Shown here in pieces: positions 10,534 to 20,707 of a stretch of DNA of 64,000 nucleotides. The DNA is from Cystobasidiopsis lactophilus. Taxonomy: Eukaryota > Basidiomycota > Agaricostilbomycetes > Agaricostilbales > Chionosphaeraceae. Position numbers and translations under genes: made by a program. The notes under the pieces were generated by a model. That model did not search any database and was not told the DNA's origin. It saw only the letters and a list, made by a program, of their open reading frames with translations. The DNA lies in contig BCIO01000003.1 in NCBI GenBank assembly GCA_001599975.1, forward strand, positions 496,001-560,000, in the 5' to 3' direction. Position 1 is the first letter of the stretch. Each line of letters opens with the position of its first letter.

Positions 10534-12601
10534 TTAGAACTTGATCAGATCCTGCTTCAGGACTTGGCGGTAGCGAACTTCCATCTTGGTGTCGCCGTGA
10601 AGCTGGGACACAGCGAGGCCGCATTGAGACATGGGCATCTCCATGATCCAGGCGTGGACGCCCTTTTTGACTGCAAGGTCCATCATCTCGATGGCCTCTT
10701 TCTTTGAGCCGACGTTGGTAGTGACAAAGTTGGACATGTTGGGAGCAAAGTCGGCCACTTCAAATGTCAGTAGGTCAGTAAAGGAAGTTCGGGTAGGGCA
10801 AGAAGCGACCCACAATTGACAGCGACCGGCTCATCCGGAAGACCAACGTTGATAACGACGCCGCCGACTTTAGTCAAGGAGAGAAGATCGCCCAACGGGA
10901 TAGCAGCAGCAAGATCGACAGTCGTGAGAATGATGTCGAGGTCAGCCCTGATCAGTGGCGCTTAGTCTCATCACCATGCCTTCAGGAAAAATCGGCTCAC
11001 AATCCGCTTTCTCTGACACCTCCATTGTACTTTCCGGTGGCCACGAAAGAAGTGGCGCCCATCTTCATGGCATCCTCCTGAAGCGGGCATGAGCTTGGAT
11101 CACAAGCTGCCTCGGACGACCCGGCTTACCTTCTTGTCATCGGTGTGAGAAATGACAATAACCTCATCAGCGCCCATAGCGGCGGCCCATTGAACACCGA
11201 AATGGCCGAGGCCACCCAAGCCGCTGTCAGTGGTCATCAGCACTCTTCACGACCTGAGTATCAAATCACACCCACACAACAGCGACTCGCTTTCCAGGCT
11301 GCAAATCGAGCGTCAGAATTTAGACGGAAAGATCGGCACGGCGAGGAGCTTACGCCGCAGCCATATCGCTTCAAAGGAGAGTAGGTGGTCAAGCCGCCGC
11401 ACATCATGGAAGCAGCTTGCTTCAAAGGCAAGGCGTCGGGAATGGGGAAGGCGAAGCGCTCGTGAACCCTGATGCAAGTGGAGTAGCCGCCGTGGGAAAT
11501 GTCGCCGTTGGGGTAGTACGCATTGTAAGCTGGAGGACGTTCGATTCAGCTTTATTTGCCATTGAGATGTTGAATAGAAGGGCTCACTGTCAACAGGGCT
11601 GCAAGAGGAATACATTAGAACGATAGATCTGCTTTTAATAAGGATCAGGCTTACTGCTTGCAGTATTGCTCATCGTCGCTGTTGCATCGGTCGCACTTGA
11701 GGCACGAGCAAGCCTGCGCGCCAACACCAATGCGATCGCCGACCTTGAAAGCCGTAACCTTGGGGCCAACACGGTGGACGCGACCCTGACATTCGGAGAC
11801 TTGCTCAGTCAACTGGCCAAAGCCAAGTTCAAAGGGAAAGAGCAAACAGTGATTTCGTGGCCAGTGATCATAGGCAGAATGATGTCCGCATCCCAGCCGC
11901 CGGTGATAGTGTGGACATCGCTGCACATTCGAAATCAGACAACATGCCAAGGATCACTTCTCGACTCGACCTCACCTAGCGCAGACGCCGCAGTACTCAA
12001 TAGCCACTTCGACATCGTGCTCCTCGAACCTCTTGGGCTCGAACTCGATGACGGAAAACTTGTTCCACTCCTCGATCGAGTGGGTGGCATAGGCCAGAGT
12101 TGGGAGGGGCTTGGACGCATCGTAAAAGACGCCCTTCTCAGCGAGTAGATCCTTCTCGTGCGAGATGCGCTGGATGTTGGGTCGGCGCTTGGGCTTGACG
12201 GCGAGGAAGGAGATAGTGAGCAGGACGAGGTCGGGCAAAAGAGCCAAAGCGTAGAGCACGACGGCGGCGGTCTTGGCGCACTTGAAAGCAGAATGGAAGT
12301 CAAGGAGCGAGGTGAGGAGCCAGAAGCCAAGGGAGGTCTTGGAGGAGGAGCCGACCAGGGCGAAAGTGGACAAGGCGACGCAGGAGGCCAGCGAGCCGAA
12401 AGCCTTCATCGGGCACATGTCCGAGCTCAAGGCCGAGCCGAGCAAGCTGAAATGCACCGCGGCGGTGGCATAGGCGGCGACCTTTTCGACTGTCGATTTG
12501 GAAGCCTTGCTGGATTTGAAGCCGGCTTGGTGAGCGGCGTAGAGGGCCGATCCGAGTTGGGCGACCGCGGCCGCTCCGCCAATCATGACCGATTTGCTCA
12601 T
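10534..12601 (-). CDS. Zinc alcohol dehydrogenase (ADH6/CAD-like) with N-terminal membrane domain
   Basis: The C-terminal part is a medium-chain, zinc-dependent dehydrogenase of the cinnamyl-alcohol/ADH6 group, which reduces aldehydes with NADPH. Visible are the catalytic-zinc region (EYCGVC, MITGHE), the structural-zinc run CLKCDRCNSDDEQYC and the conserved end MSQCGLAVSQLHGDTKMEVR. The unusual part is the N-terminus. One continuous exon from ATG 12601 encodes about 140 residues with roughly three to four hydrophobic helices (VMIGGAAAVAQLGSALYAA, AVVLYALALLPDLVLLTISF) before the dehydrogenase begins at EEWNKFSVIEFEPKRFEEHD. Cytosolic ADH6 relatives lack this. The enzyme is therefore predicted to be membrane-anchored. 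Four or more short introns lie in the dehydrogenase part. Confidence 0.8.
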
Positions 12602-12809
12602 TATGACCTTTTCTGGCTTCTGAGAGATGGCTGAAGGAGAGGAAGAGCAGAAGGAGCGCCCTGAAATTGTGCGTGGCGCCTATCAAGCGATTGGACCCCG
12701 TGACCTCCGATAGCCCATTTGCCGCGGCCTGAAATAGGTGGCAACAGGGCCGGTCAACTCTGCGGACATCTAAGGCAAAGGAAGGTAAGCTCACAAGGCG
12801 AAGGTGAGT

Positions 12810-14479
12810 TTACGAGACCCAGACCTGCCCAATGGCAGCGAACTCCGCCAACACTCCAGCTTCCTCTCCCTCCTCAGTCAGATCCAACACCCGCAAGCCG
12901 CCCAAGTCTGCCAAGCCAGTGGTGGCCGCGACAAACTGCATCTCAAACTCGAGCACCTCCTCTTCAAACTCGTCCACCGTCCCGAGCACTTCCTCCAGCG
13001 GTGGGACCTCTTGAGGGGAAGCCTGGTCTTCCGGTGGTTGAGAAAGAGAGGCCGGCCGCACCGTGGCCCTTGACCACGCTTCAGGCAAGGAAAATTCTGG
13101 TAGATGGAGGATAGGAGAGCCGAGATAGATCAACGCGTTGGCGTTGTCAGCGCTTGCCGCGGCTGGCGGGCCAGTCCGCTTAGACAGAGCTGGCGCAGGA
13201 TACTTGGTGGTGCTGGTGACCGCAACTGGATTGGTCCGTCCCGTCCCGCCATTGGATGAGGCGGCCAGATCGTGTGAAGCGGTCGCGATTTCAGCTTCGA
13301 GCAACGGCGGCTTGGAAGTGTCCAGGTGCTGGACTGCCAGCTTCCGCCGCTTCTTCCCCACTTCCTCGTCTAGCACAGCATGAGGCGCCATTAGAAGCTT
13401 AAAGGCCAGCTTGAAGGGCCGCTGAGGTTGGAGACGCGCTTCCGGGGCCGGGTGATGCCACACCAAATCGGAGCGGAAAAGAGTGGCAGAGGAGGAGGTG
13501 GGAGGTAGGGGGTGCGAATCAAGCTGCGGTGCTTTTAAAGGGATCTTGCGCATCAATTGGGCCGTTGTCAGCCGGCCCGTCTCGCCCATGATGCCGGACC
13601 AGACGATGTTCAGCTTGCCGAGGCCCAAGCCGCCTTGTCTGTTTGCCAGCGACATGGTTTTGGATGGAAAAGTCTTGGGTTTAATGAGGTAGAGGCTATG
13701 GGATCGGTCAGCATGATTTTGGCTGGACTGGAAGGAACGAGCGACTCACTACTGCCGCACGTCGCCCGGCGAGAGGAAGTCCAAACAGTCCGGCCGCACG
13801 TTGATGTCCTCCACCTGCAGCTCCTCGGCCGGTTCAAAGGAGACCTCTTTGAAGGACACCGGGGTCGAGCCGGTCATGTTGAGGATCTGAATCTCGAGGT
13901 AGGTCGTGTTGCTCTCCTCTTGCGAGTGCTGGCTCCAGGCATACTTGGACGAGTGCACCTTGGTCTTGACCGACAAAGGCTGCACCGTTTGGAACTTGTA
14001 GAGCCGCTTAAAAGTGCGAGGCGCGTCCTCTGCTGTCGCTGTCAAAGGCTTGTAGGAGACAACGCAAGCCAAGGCGTCTGCTTCGCGCTCGCGCTCTCAG
14101 TCATTTTCAGGAAGGATACGAATGAAATGAACTGACGCTGGCCTGGCTCCTTGATCTCGTGCTCGATTCGCGTCCCAAAGTTGGCGCCCGGCCCCAGCTG
14201 CTCGCCTTCCCCTGACGCCTGGTCTGCCAGCACGACTTTGGCATTGGCGGTCTGCATCTCGACTCTCAGCTGCACATCCTTCAGCGAGAGGCCCGAGTCG
14301 TTGACGGCGGTGATGACGGCCTGGAAGTTCTCGCCCAGCGAGCAGGTGCCAAAAGAGGTGGGCAGCATGAGCGTGCCATTCAGCGGCTCACTGGCCGCCG
14401 TCGACAGCGGGTTCGCAGGGAAGAAAGGCTTTTGCAGGCGCAGCACGCGCAAGGTGAGCGAGTGAGGGCCCTCGCTCAT
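12810..14479 (-). CDS. TRAPP complex subunit TRAPPC13
   Basis: A homologue of the DUF974/TRAPPC13 family, a peripheral subunit of the TRAPP tethering complex that works with Rab GTPases in Golgi traffic and autophagy. The first exon begins MSEGPHSLTLRVLRLQKP and continues LPTSFGTCSLGENFQAVI, AVNDSGLSLKDVQLRVEMQT, all typical of the family. The second gives TYLEIQILNMTGSTPVSFKEV. The last starts KLNIVWSGIMGETGRLTTAQL, the family's conserved C-terminal strand pair. The final 150 residues are Pro/Ala-rich and acidic, more divergent than usual. There are two short introns, near 13690-13750 and 14075-14130. A broken copy of the first exon lies at 16129-16312. Confidence 0.85.
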
Positions 14480-15021
14480 TGCTCACTGAGTGGCTGGCGC
14501 GCTCCAAGAGTCCAAGACCCTTCCAGCACGGAAAGGTGGACTTGTCCTCAACTTCTTCCGTTTGTGAGCTTATATATCTCATGAACGACCAGTCTACTCA
14601 GGTGCTCAGTGTATGCAAGCGGAAAGAGAAGGAAAGAGTTGCAAAAGGGTCAGGAGGGAGCGAACCAGCGCCTACGGTGGCAAACGAACGAGACCGGAAT
14701 ACAAGAAGGAAAGAAAGAGCCATGCTGCAGCGACTGATACAGCTTGGCTGCTAGCGATTGCGAACATCAGGAGGGTTTTGGTGAGGAAGCTCCATGCGTT
14801 CGCCTTGTGTCGTAGGCTGAACTGCGATGACGGGCTGGCGATGAGCGCCACGGACGAGCTTTCCGAAGCGGTCGTGAATGTGCCCAAGCGTGTCCACGGT
14901 CAGGCTGTGCGCGTGAAAGCAGCAATCGCACACGGCATTGCAAACCGCGTCCAGCTTCGTGTCTGAGTGTTCAAAGGGTCGTCAGCCATGGCCTTGTCTT
15001 GTCGCCGCCAGAAGAAAAATA
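14480..15021. other. Intergenic, upstream of TRAPPC13
   Basis: 540 bases between the TRAPPC13 start and the 3' end of the next minus-strand gene. Open frames are present on the minus strand (14751-14933, 14900-15211), partly hydrophobic, but they overlap one another and lack matching splice sites. Likely the TRAPPC13 promoter. The first 40 bases are also copied next to the TRAPPC13 fragment at about 16290. Confidence 0.35.
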
Positions 15022-15771
15022 TTACGGCAAGCATGGCAGCATCCAAAGCACCTCTGTAACGTAGCGCATCTGGAAGTGAGCGAAGACGGCTCCATAAGAA
15101 CGGAAACGAACGTAGCCGTGTCTGTTCTTCATGCACGCAAGCGTCAGGCATGCCGTACCGACGACACAGGCAATGCCTCCGTAAAGGACGCCTATGGCGC
15201 CTTCGCAGCAATGGTTAACGAAATCGGGATCAGCTCTGCCCAGCGAACGAAAGCCCGTCAGATCACGTACTAATGGGGCAAAAAGGGAAAGGGTATAGTC
15301 ACGGTCTAGTATAGATATGAAAAGTATGCCATGCACTAGAATCGTTCTGCTGGTTGACGGGCAAGATTGGGTAGGCCACGAATTGCGCCGAGCTGACATA
15401 CGGCTGGCTGTTGTTGGGAAAAGTCCGAAACTCAATCAAGGTGCCGTTCCATGTTTTTCCGTTATACTCCAGAAATCTGAGCAGAGAGCCGAATGGGTGG
15501 GCTGAAGTCTTTGTATGAATGAGGAGAAGACCGACGCGTTGCCACCCTTATAACTGCCGGCGCCCCCTTGGTAAGCCCGCTCCATGTACTCTAGATTGAT
15601 GAAGAGCGGCTCGGTCTGGTTGTCAATGGTCGTGTTCGTGTACAAGTCCCGGCGTGCGAGTGGCGTGCCGCCAGGACTTTTGGTGGGCGACGCAACCATC
15701 TGCGGGACTTCGCGCATGCCAGTGATGTTCAGTTTCAATGGGGAAGTGGTGTTCAGCTTTAATGGGGCCAT
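15022..15771 (-). CDS. Unknown single-pass membrane protein, tandem copy 1
   Basis: I do not recognise this family. The protein starts at ATG 15771 with a short internal repeat (LKLNTTSPLKLN), then REVPQMVASPTKSPGGTP. Exon 2 holds KTWNGTLIEFRTFPNNSQP and SAQFVAYPILPVN. The last exon has a hydrophobic helix (GAIGVLYGGIACVVGTACL) followed by a basic tail. Several N-x-T/S sites precede the helix, which suggests an exposed N-terminal domain and a C-terminal membrane anchor. No signal peptide is seen, so topology is uncertain. Two introns, about 50 and 70 nt. It aligns along its whole length with the neighbour at 16540-17252 (VPQM[IV]A[ST]PTK, AQFVA[HY]P.LP, C-terminal helix). The pair therefore arose by tandem duplication. 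Confidence 0.55.
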
Positions 15772-16128
15772 GGAGAACCGTTTGCTAATAGTACGGAGGG
15801 AAGGTATTCCTTAACCCTCTGCGAAAAAGGCCAACACCGCCACGGGGACTGCGGACGTGAAACAGCCTTCTGAAACGACCCTTCTTGCACAAGTCGTTGA
15901 GAAGACACCAGGTTCTCGACTTTGAGCGACAGTCTGAGCAAAACGCAAGACGAGAGGAAACCCGGGAGGCCGCGGCGGTTAAAGTTGGCTTGAATCTAGG
16001 ACTCGCAGGCGGGTGCCCAGTCTTCAGACGGTCGCAAAAGCGTCAAAGCATGGCACGAGAAAGGCAAACGCGAGCATTTAAGGAGCAAAGTGGATAAGGC
16101 GTTCTCGAAAGCTCGAGTTCAGCGGGCA
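15772..16128. other. Intergenic, no gene seen
   Basis: About 360 bases between tandem copy 1 and the broken TRAPPC13 fragment. No supported open frame. Presumably the promoter of copy 1. Confidence 0.35.
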
Positions 16129-16312
16129 AGTCCCGAAAGAGGTGGGCAGCATGAGCGTCACCGTATTAATGAGCGCCTCATTGGCCGCTGTCGAGAGCAT
16201 GTTTTCAAGGAAGAAGGGCTTCTGTGAGCGCAGCACGCGCAAGGTGAGGGAGTGAGGGGCCCTCGCTCATTTCTCAACGTCGAATCTTGGCTGGCGCGCT
16301 CCAAGCGTCGAC
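16129..16312 (-). pseudogene. Broken copy of the TRAPPC13 first exon
   Basis: This stretch matches the start of TRAPPC13 and some of its upstream sequence at 14346-14510 with high base identity. Shared runs include AGAGGTGGGCAGCATGAGCG, GCGCAGCACGCGCAAGGTGA and CTGGCGCGCTCCAAG on the plus strand. The ATG is kept (16269-16271), but one extra base five codons in destroys the frame, and the copy stops inside the first exon. It is too short to encode a TRAPP subunit. It sits between the two paralogues at 15022-15771 and 16540-17252, in the same relative position as the real TRAPPC13 next to copy 1. It therefore marks the end of a duplicated block. Confidence 0.85.
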
Positions 16313-16539
16313 TGAGGCTCTCCCATTCCCTCAGACAGCCGATCTCTCCTTTTTTGTGGTACTGGTGTGCTCTAGTTCAACTCAGGTAGGAACAGGCAAC
16401 AAAAGAAGAAGACAAGAGGCTCCCTCGAGCAGCCAGCTGCAAGGGCCGAGGTGGCGAAAAGTGGGAGAGAGAGAAAACGATGGATACGGTCAAAGGAGAA
16501 TGGACAACAAGAGAGACAGCTCCTGCATCACCGCGTCTA

Positions 16540-17252
16540 CTAAGGGCGGCGATTGTCTCCGAGAGGCTGACGCCGAGGGAGCTCGAAGTTGGCGCCCAGA
16601 CGAGGTCGCTTGCCGGTAAGCCTGCGCGCCACCAGCCCCCCTGCCGTGGCAAAAAGGAGAAAGCCACCTACAACAGCACCGACTGCACCGCCCGCTACTT
16701 TGTCGAGATCATCTTTGGCGGCCGCAGCCCCCCTACAAGAAAGGTCAGCGTTGCGACAACCAGCGACAAGCTGGAGGGGAGAGAGAGACTTTACTTTGGA
16801 TCGTAGACTGTAAAGTTATACGTGTCTGGGCTATTGTACGGTAGGTAGGGGTGGGCCACGAATTGCGCCTTGACGTCAGGAGGGTGAGCGCCAGTTGCAT
16901 TGCCCGCCAATGGGACCAGAGCTCCATTCGCGGTCTCGACATACTGGACCAGTTTGCCTTCATAAACTTTGCCGTTGGCATGCAAGGTCCTGTGAATGAA
17001 AGAAGGGAAGGAAGGAATCAATTGCGCGGATAATGCGAGCGGGCAGAGGTCATGAAAGACGAACGCATTGCCCGACGTGAAGAGGCCAGTGTGATAAGCA
17101 TCTATCATCATTTGCAAGCTTGAGAAGTCGAGCTCTGGGTGCCCCGTGATGTTTGCATATTGAGGGCCAGCGCGCTTGTAAGGCGTGCCGTCCAACTTTT
17201 TGGTCGGAGTCGCGATCATTTGAGGAACTTTGGGAAAGTTGATAAAAGGCAT
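16540..17252 (-). CDS. Unknown single-pass membrane protein, tandem copy 2
   Basis: A paralogue of 15022-15771. It starts at ATG 17252 (MPFINFPKVPQMIATPTKK), continues with LDFSSLQMMIDAYHTGLFTS, then after an intron of about 60 nt KVYEGKLVQYVETANGALVP, KAQFVAHPYLPYNSPDTY and NFTVYDPK. A second intron ends in CTTGTAG before GAAAAKDDLDKVAGGAVGAVVG, a Gly/Ala/Val-rich hydrophobic helix, and a basic tail ending at the TAG at 16540-16542. Predicted glycosylation sites (NIT, NAT, NFT) precede the helix. No enzyme motif is seen. Function is unknown; the layout suggests a membrane-anchored surface or organelle protein. Confidence 0.55.
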
Positions 17253-17412
17253 GGTCCAGTGTCTGCCAGAGGTGGTCGGAGAGAGAGGAAAGGACCGAGA
17301 GGCGACGCCTCGACTGGGGGCGTTGATGGCGATGACACGTCTTCTCGTCTTGTCACTTTCCTCTTTGCAACTGCCGCATGAGAAGTTGCCGCCCAGGAAA
17401 ACTGTTGCATCA

Positions 17413-17736
17413 TTAAAAGAGGATAAGCTCCGTGATCATGATGCCCAAGAGAGGCTCCGGCGAGGTCGAGCCCAGCACCGCCACGAGAGGACCCACCAAG
17501 GACAGGCATGCCAAGAATGCTGGCCGCACCTAAGACAAGGCACTAGCCGAGCGTACCCCATAAGAAAATGTGAGGAGGCGGCGGATACAGTCATTGCAGT
17601 CCTTAGACTCGTCCAAAGGCTCCTCTTTGAGAGGCGCTGGCAGACGCCGCCACTGATTTCGTTCGGTGATAGGGCACTCCTGACCCCAAAGAAGAAGCGC
17701 AGATGCTGAGGGTGAGAGCAATGCCAAAGAGGCCAT
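17413..17736 (-). CDS. Small predicted membrane protein
   Basis: Not recognised. The first exon starts at 17736 with a hydrophobic leader (MASLALLSPSASALLLWGQE), then a hydrophilic stretch with Cys residues (ESKDCNDCIRRLLTFSYG). The second gives a strong membrane helix, RPAFLACLSLVGPLVAVLG, and ends LLGIMITELILF at a TAA. Joining them in frame needs an intron of only 27 nt (GTACGC...TCTTAG), short for this genome, so the splice may be misread. Total about 98 residues. It lies directly upstream of the tandem unknown pair, on the same strand. Confidence 0.4.
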
Positions 17737-17995
17737 CCTATTAATTCAGGGCGAGTGGTCGCTGCACCTCAATGGGCGAATTCGCTCACGGCGCTCGAGT
17801 TGGTGGGGAGAGAAAGGCCGATTGGCGCGCGCTCAGCAATAATAGACTACCTAATCAAGGTCAGGCCTCGATTTGACCGAGAGTTATGAGAGCTCAAAAT
17901 GGCGGTGGCGACGAAGTGAGCAGTGAGGATGAGGATATTTCAACGCTTATCAGTAAGGGCACACGAAGGGAGGTGGCCATGGTACGATTGTGTGT

Positions 17996-18855
17996 CTAAT
18001 AATGGTCCCGTCTAAGAAGAGCCGGATTGATAGGACTGACAGGCGAATGGCTGACGGGGGAAGGGTTGGCAGCAAGTCCGGCGGGACTTCGCCCATTGGG
18101 AAGCATAAGGACAGGGAGCTGTGCGGTAGCTGAAAGGGGACGAGGAGGTACGAGAGGCGATTGGGATCGATAGCGACGCAAGGCAAGTAGCTCGACTTCA
18201 GACCGCTGCTCGGGAAATGGGCTGCCAGGTCGAGATGCGAGTTGCCCGTACCGCATGCCATTTTCGCTAGGAGGCTGTCGATCAGCATTATCGAGAGCCT
18301 CATTGATATCGGAGCAGCAGCACTTGGAGAGATGGGAGCAAGCGTGGTTGCAGACTTGGCCTGCGTTTCTTTCGAGGTGAGTCTTCGCCGTACTTAGCGC
18401 ATGTGGACCCACAGGTATTGCTGTTGTTGTTGAAGCACATCTGTAAATAGTAAGGAAAGCTGATTGAGGCAGCAGCCAGGCTTCGCACAGCCGAGGGGAA
18501 TGCTCACTCCAAGACAACGCTTCAAGCCTCGCATGAGCCCCCCACGATAGTGGTAGAGGCCAAAGACACTAAGCACGATGCTTAGAACTTGAAATGCTTG
18601 GTTTCTGAAGAAGACACTGTCACGGAATGACATTTTTTGTTAGAATGCGACAAACACTTACGTCGTGTCACGTTGAGGATGTTCAGCGAAGTGCTTTTCG
18701 AGTGCAGCCCCGACAATTCTCTCGATTCCCTGGTAGGTGATTACATCGGGGCTGGTGGGCGACGCGCCGGCGGCTGACGCAACGGGAGTCGAGCTGACAG
18801 TGACACCGCGATAGTCATGGCTTCTAAAGATGAGGGGAGAGACAGGAGGAGCCAT
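17996..18855 (-). CDS. Unknown Cys-rich membrane protein, tandem copy 1
   Basis: A family I do not recognise. From ATG 18855: MAPPVSPLIF, then SPDVITYQGIERIVGAALEK and EHPQRD, an acidic/amphipathic N-terminal segment. The next exon gives a hydrophobic helix (NQAFQVLSIVLSVFGLYHY) followed by RGGLMRGLKRCLG. A later exon carries a compact Cys motif, VCNHACSHLSKCCCSDINEAL, and then a Pro/Ser-rich tail of about 110 residues ending NPALLRRDHY. The neighbour at 19779-20707 has every element in the same order. The clustered CCC next to a helix resembles palmitoylated or metal-binding segments, but this is only a suggestion. Three or four short introns. Confidence 0.55.
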
Positions 18856-19778
18856 CCTGTCTAGAAGCGTATGAAATGCTCAAGTCTTGAAGTCGCTGAA
18901 GGAAGAGGAAAGATGCGAGCGTCCAAGGCCTTCTCTTGGCCCAGAATGCCCGGCGTCGGTCAAACGAGGGCCAGGAATTCATCCCATTGGAGAGGGCACT
19001 CAAACCGGGTATATGTACCGTTCATGCAGTCAAATGGCAGCAGCAGCAATGGCAACGGATGGCGAACCCAGTCTGAAGTCGCGAAACGAAGAGGCAGACC
19101 CTTGAGCCCGAGTTGACGTCGAGCAGCATCGACTTTTGGATAGCTCGTTCTCCAGCTCCGGCTTGGAATCGTTTGAAGCAAATCAAAGAACCCCGATATT
19201 GTAGCGCCCAATCGAGGAACAGCAAACGCGAGCATCGAGGGCATCTGTGTTTCGAGCGGTGCGTCGAGCGCTAGCTCGAACGGAATGCCAATCGATGACC
19301 CGAGTACCTTCATTGATATTCAACATGCAAAGCGAAACACCACCGTTGATCATCTCAGAGACCTCGTTTGAGGCCCCTAGTAGGACTGGCGTCGTCTTGG
19401 GGTGCGCGAACTTCAAGACCCGCGATGCTCTGTTGTGGCTATGCTTGCGCTCAGGATACCTGATGCTCCTGATCTTAAAAACGAAACTTGGGCAACAGCA
19501 TTCGTGGGAATAGATGCGCAAAATTTAACACGAGGGCTCGCCGCGGCGGTCCAAGAGCTCAAGCGGCCTCTCTGCCAGTGGCGGGTGGCGTCACCGCTGG
19601 TCCCTTCATTCAATCACAGAGTGAGGTTGTCTGAAATCAGTCTCGAGCGACTGTTCAGGGCTGGAAAAAGGAAGCGGGTGGCGATATGTGGCCTGGAATG
19701 GGCTAGCAATAGAAGTACAATGCAAAAAAGAGATGAGTCTCATAAGAATGCTGAAGGCGGGCGGGAGCTTTAGCTATC
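18856..19778. other. Gap between the Cys-rich pair; possible exons on minus strand
   Basis: Two minus-strand stretches look partly coding: 19320-19450 (VLKFAHPKTTPVLLGASNEV) and 18960-19253 (MPSMLAFAVPRLGATISGFF). A GTACTC...ACACAG intron could join them at about 19254-19316. I could not find a start or a family. They do not resemble the flanking Cys-rich pair. It may be a separate short gene or a decayed one. Confidence 0.3.
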
Positions 19779-20707
19779 CTAGTAGTGGCCCTGACACCAT
19801 TGGTTGTGGCCCTGGACGTTATCGCGGGGAGACTGCGCGATGGGAGAGGGATACTGGACGTCGGAGGTCACCTGGCCAGGATGATGCTGCTCTCCAGGAT
19901 GAGAAGCAAAGGGGTATTGAAGCATTGGGTAGGCTTGATAACCAAGTCGGCTGCCTGGAACGGGGGAGCCCGTGGGATAGTGATAGCCATGCCAGTTCTG
20001 TAGTTCGGATTCGATTGGAGAACTCAGATTGGAGGTGAGTGGACTGTTTGGGTGGGACATGAGGGGGCCGTATTGCATGTTGGGCTGGCGGGGCGGCGGC
20101 TGGACAACGACACCTTTCGACACAAGTGCACGCTCGACGTCGCCGCAGCAGCAACTTCTAAGTTGGGAGCAAGCGTCGGTGCAAACTTTGCCTGTGACCC
20201 GACCAAAAGCGTTTAGCCTTTTCCTGATGGGGCGCGTATGCACGGCAAGTGACCAAAGAAAATGAAACCTACAACATCCTCGAGCACACGTGTAGCCAAG
20301 CTGTAAAAGGGAGTAAAGACCGAATTGAGAAGTTTGTTGCATATAACGCATAGTAAAAGGCTTACTCCGCAGAAGTTCTTGCCTACATGCCAGATGGGGC
20401 CCCGGGTCTGGTATAGGCCAAGGCCAGTGAGGACGATGCCGGCGAACTGAATGGCCTCGTTACTGTTCGCGTGCATGGTCTCAGCCTGGAGCAAGAGGGC
20501 TGCCAAAGCCAGCGGAAAGGAGAAGATTACTGACGTGGGATTGTTGTCTCTGGGATGCTCGCGGAGGTGCCTCTCAAGAGCGGCCTGGACGACGGCCTGG
20601 AAGACGGCCTCCATGCCTTCATAGGTGACGACCTCGGAACCAGTGGGTGCAGCGACGGCGGGCGGGTTAGAACGATTCAGGCGCTGGCGAATGTCTGCAG
20701 GCGCCAT
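19779..20707 (-). CDS. Unknown Cys-rich membrane protein, tandem copy 2
   Basis: A paralogue of 17996-18855. It starts at ATG 20707 (MAPADIRQRLNRSNPPAVAA), followed by VVTYEGMEAVFQAVVQAALE and RHLREHPRDNN. A hydrophobic helix (AIQFAGIVLTGLGLYQTRG) comes next, then KNFCGVSLLL and the Cys segment VCTDACSQLRSCCCGDVERAL. The tail is rich in Pro, Ser, Gln and Tyr (NMQYGPLMSHPNSPL...) and ends QWCQGHY. Conserved with copy 1: TY.G.E, EHP.RD, the helix with GLY..RG, and VC..ACS.L..CCC.D...AL. The tails align only at GP/QL.S.P.SP and the final Tyr. Function unknown. Confidence 0.6.
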
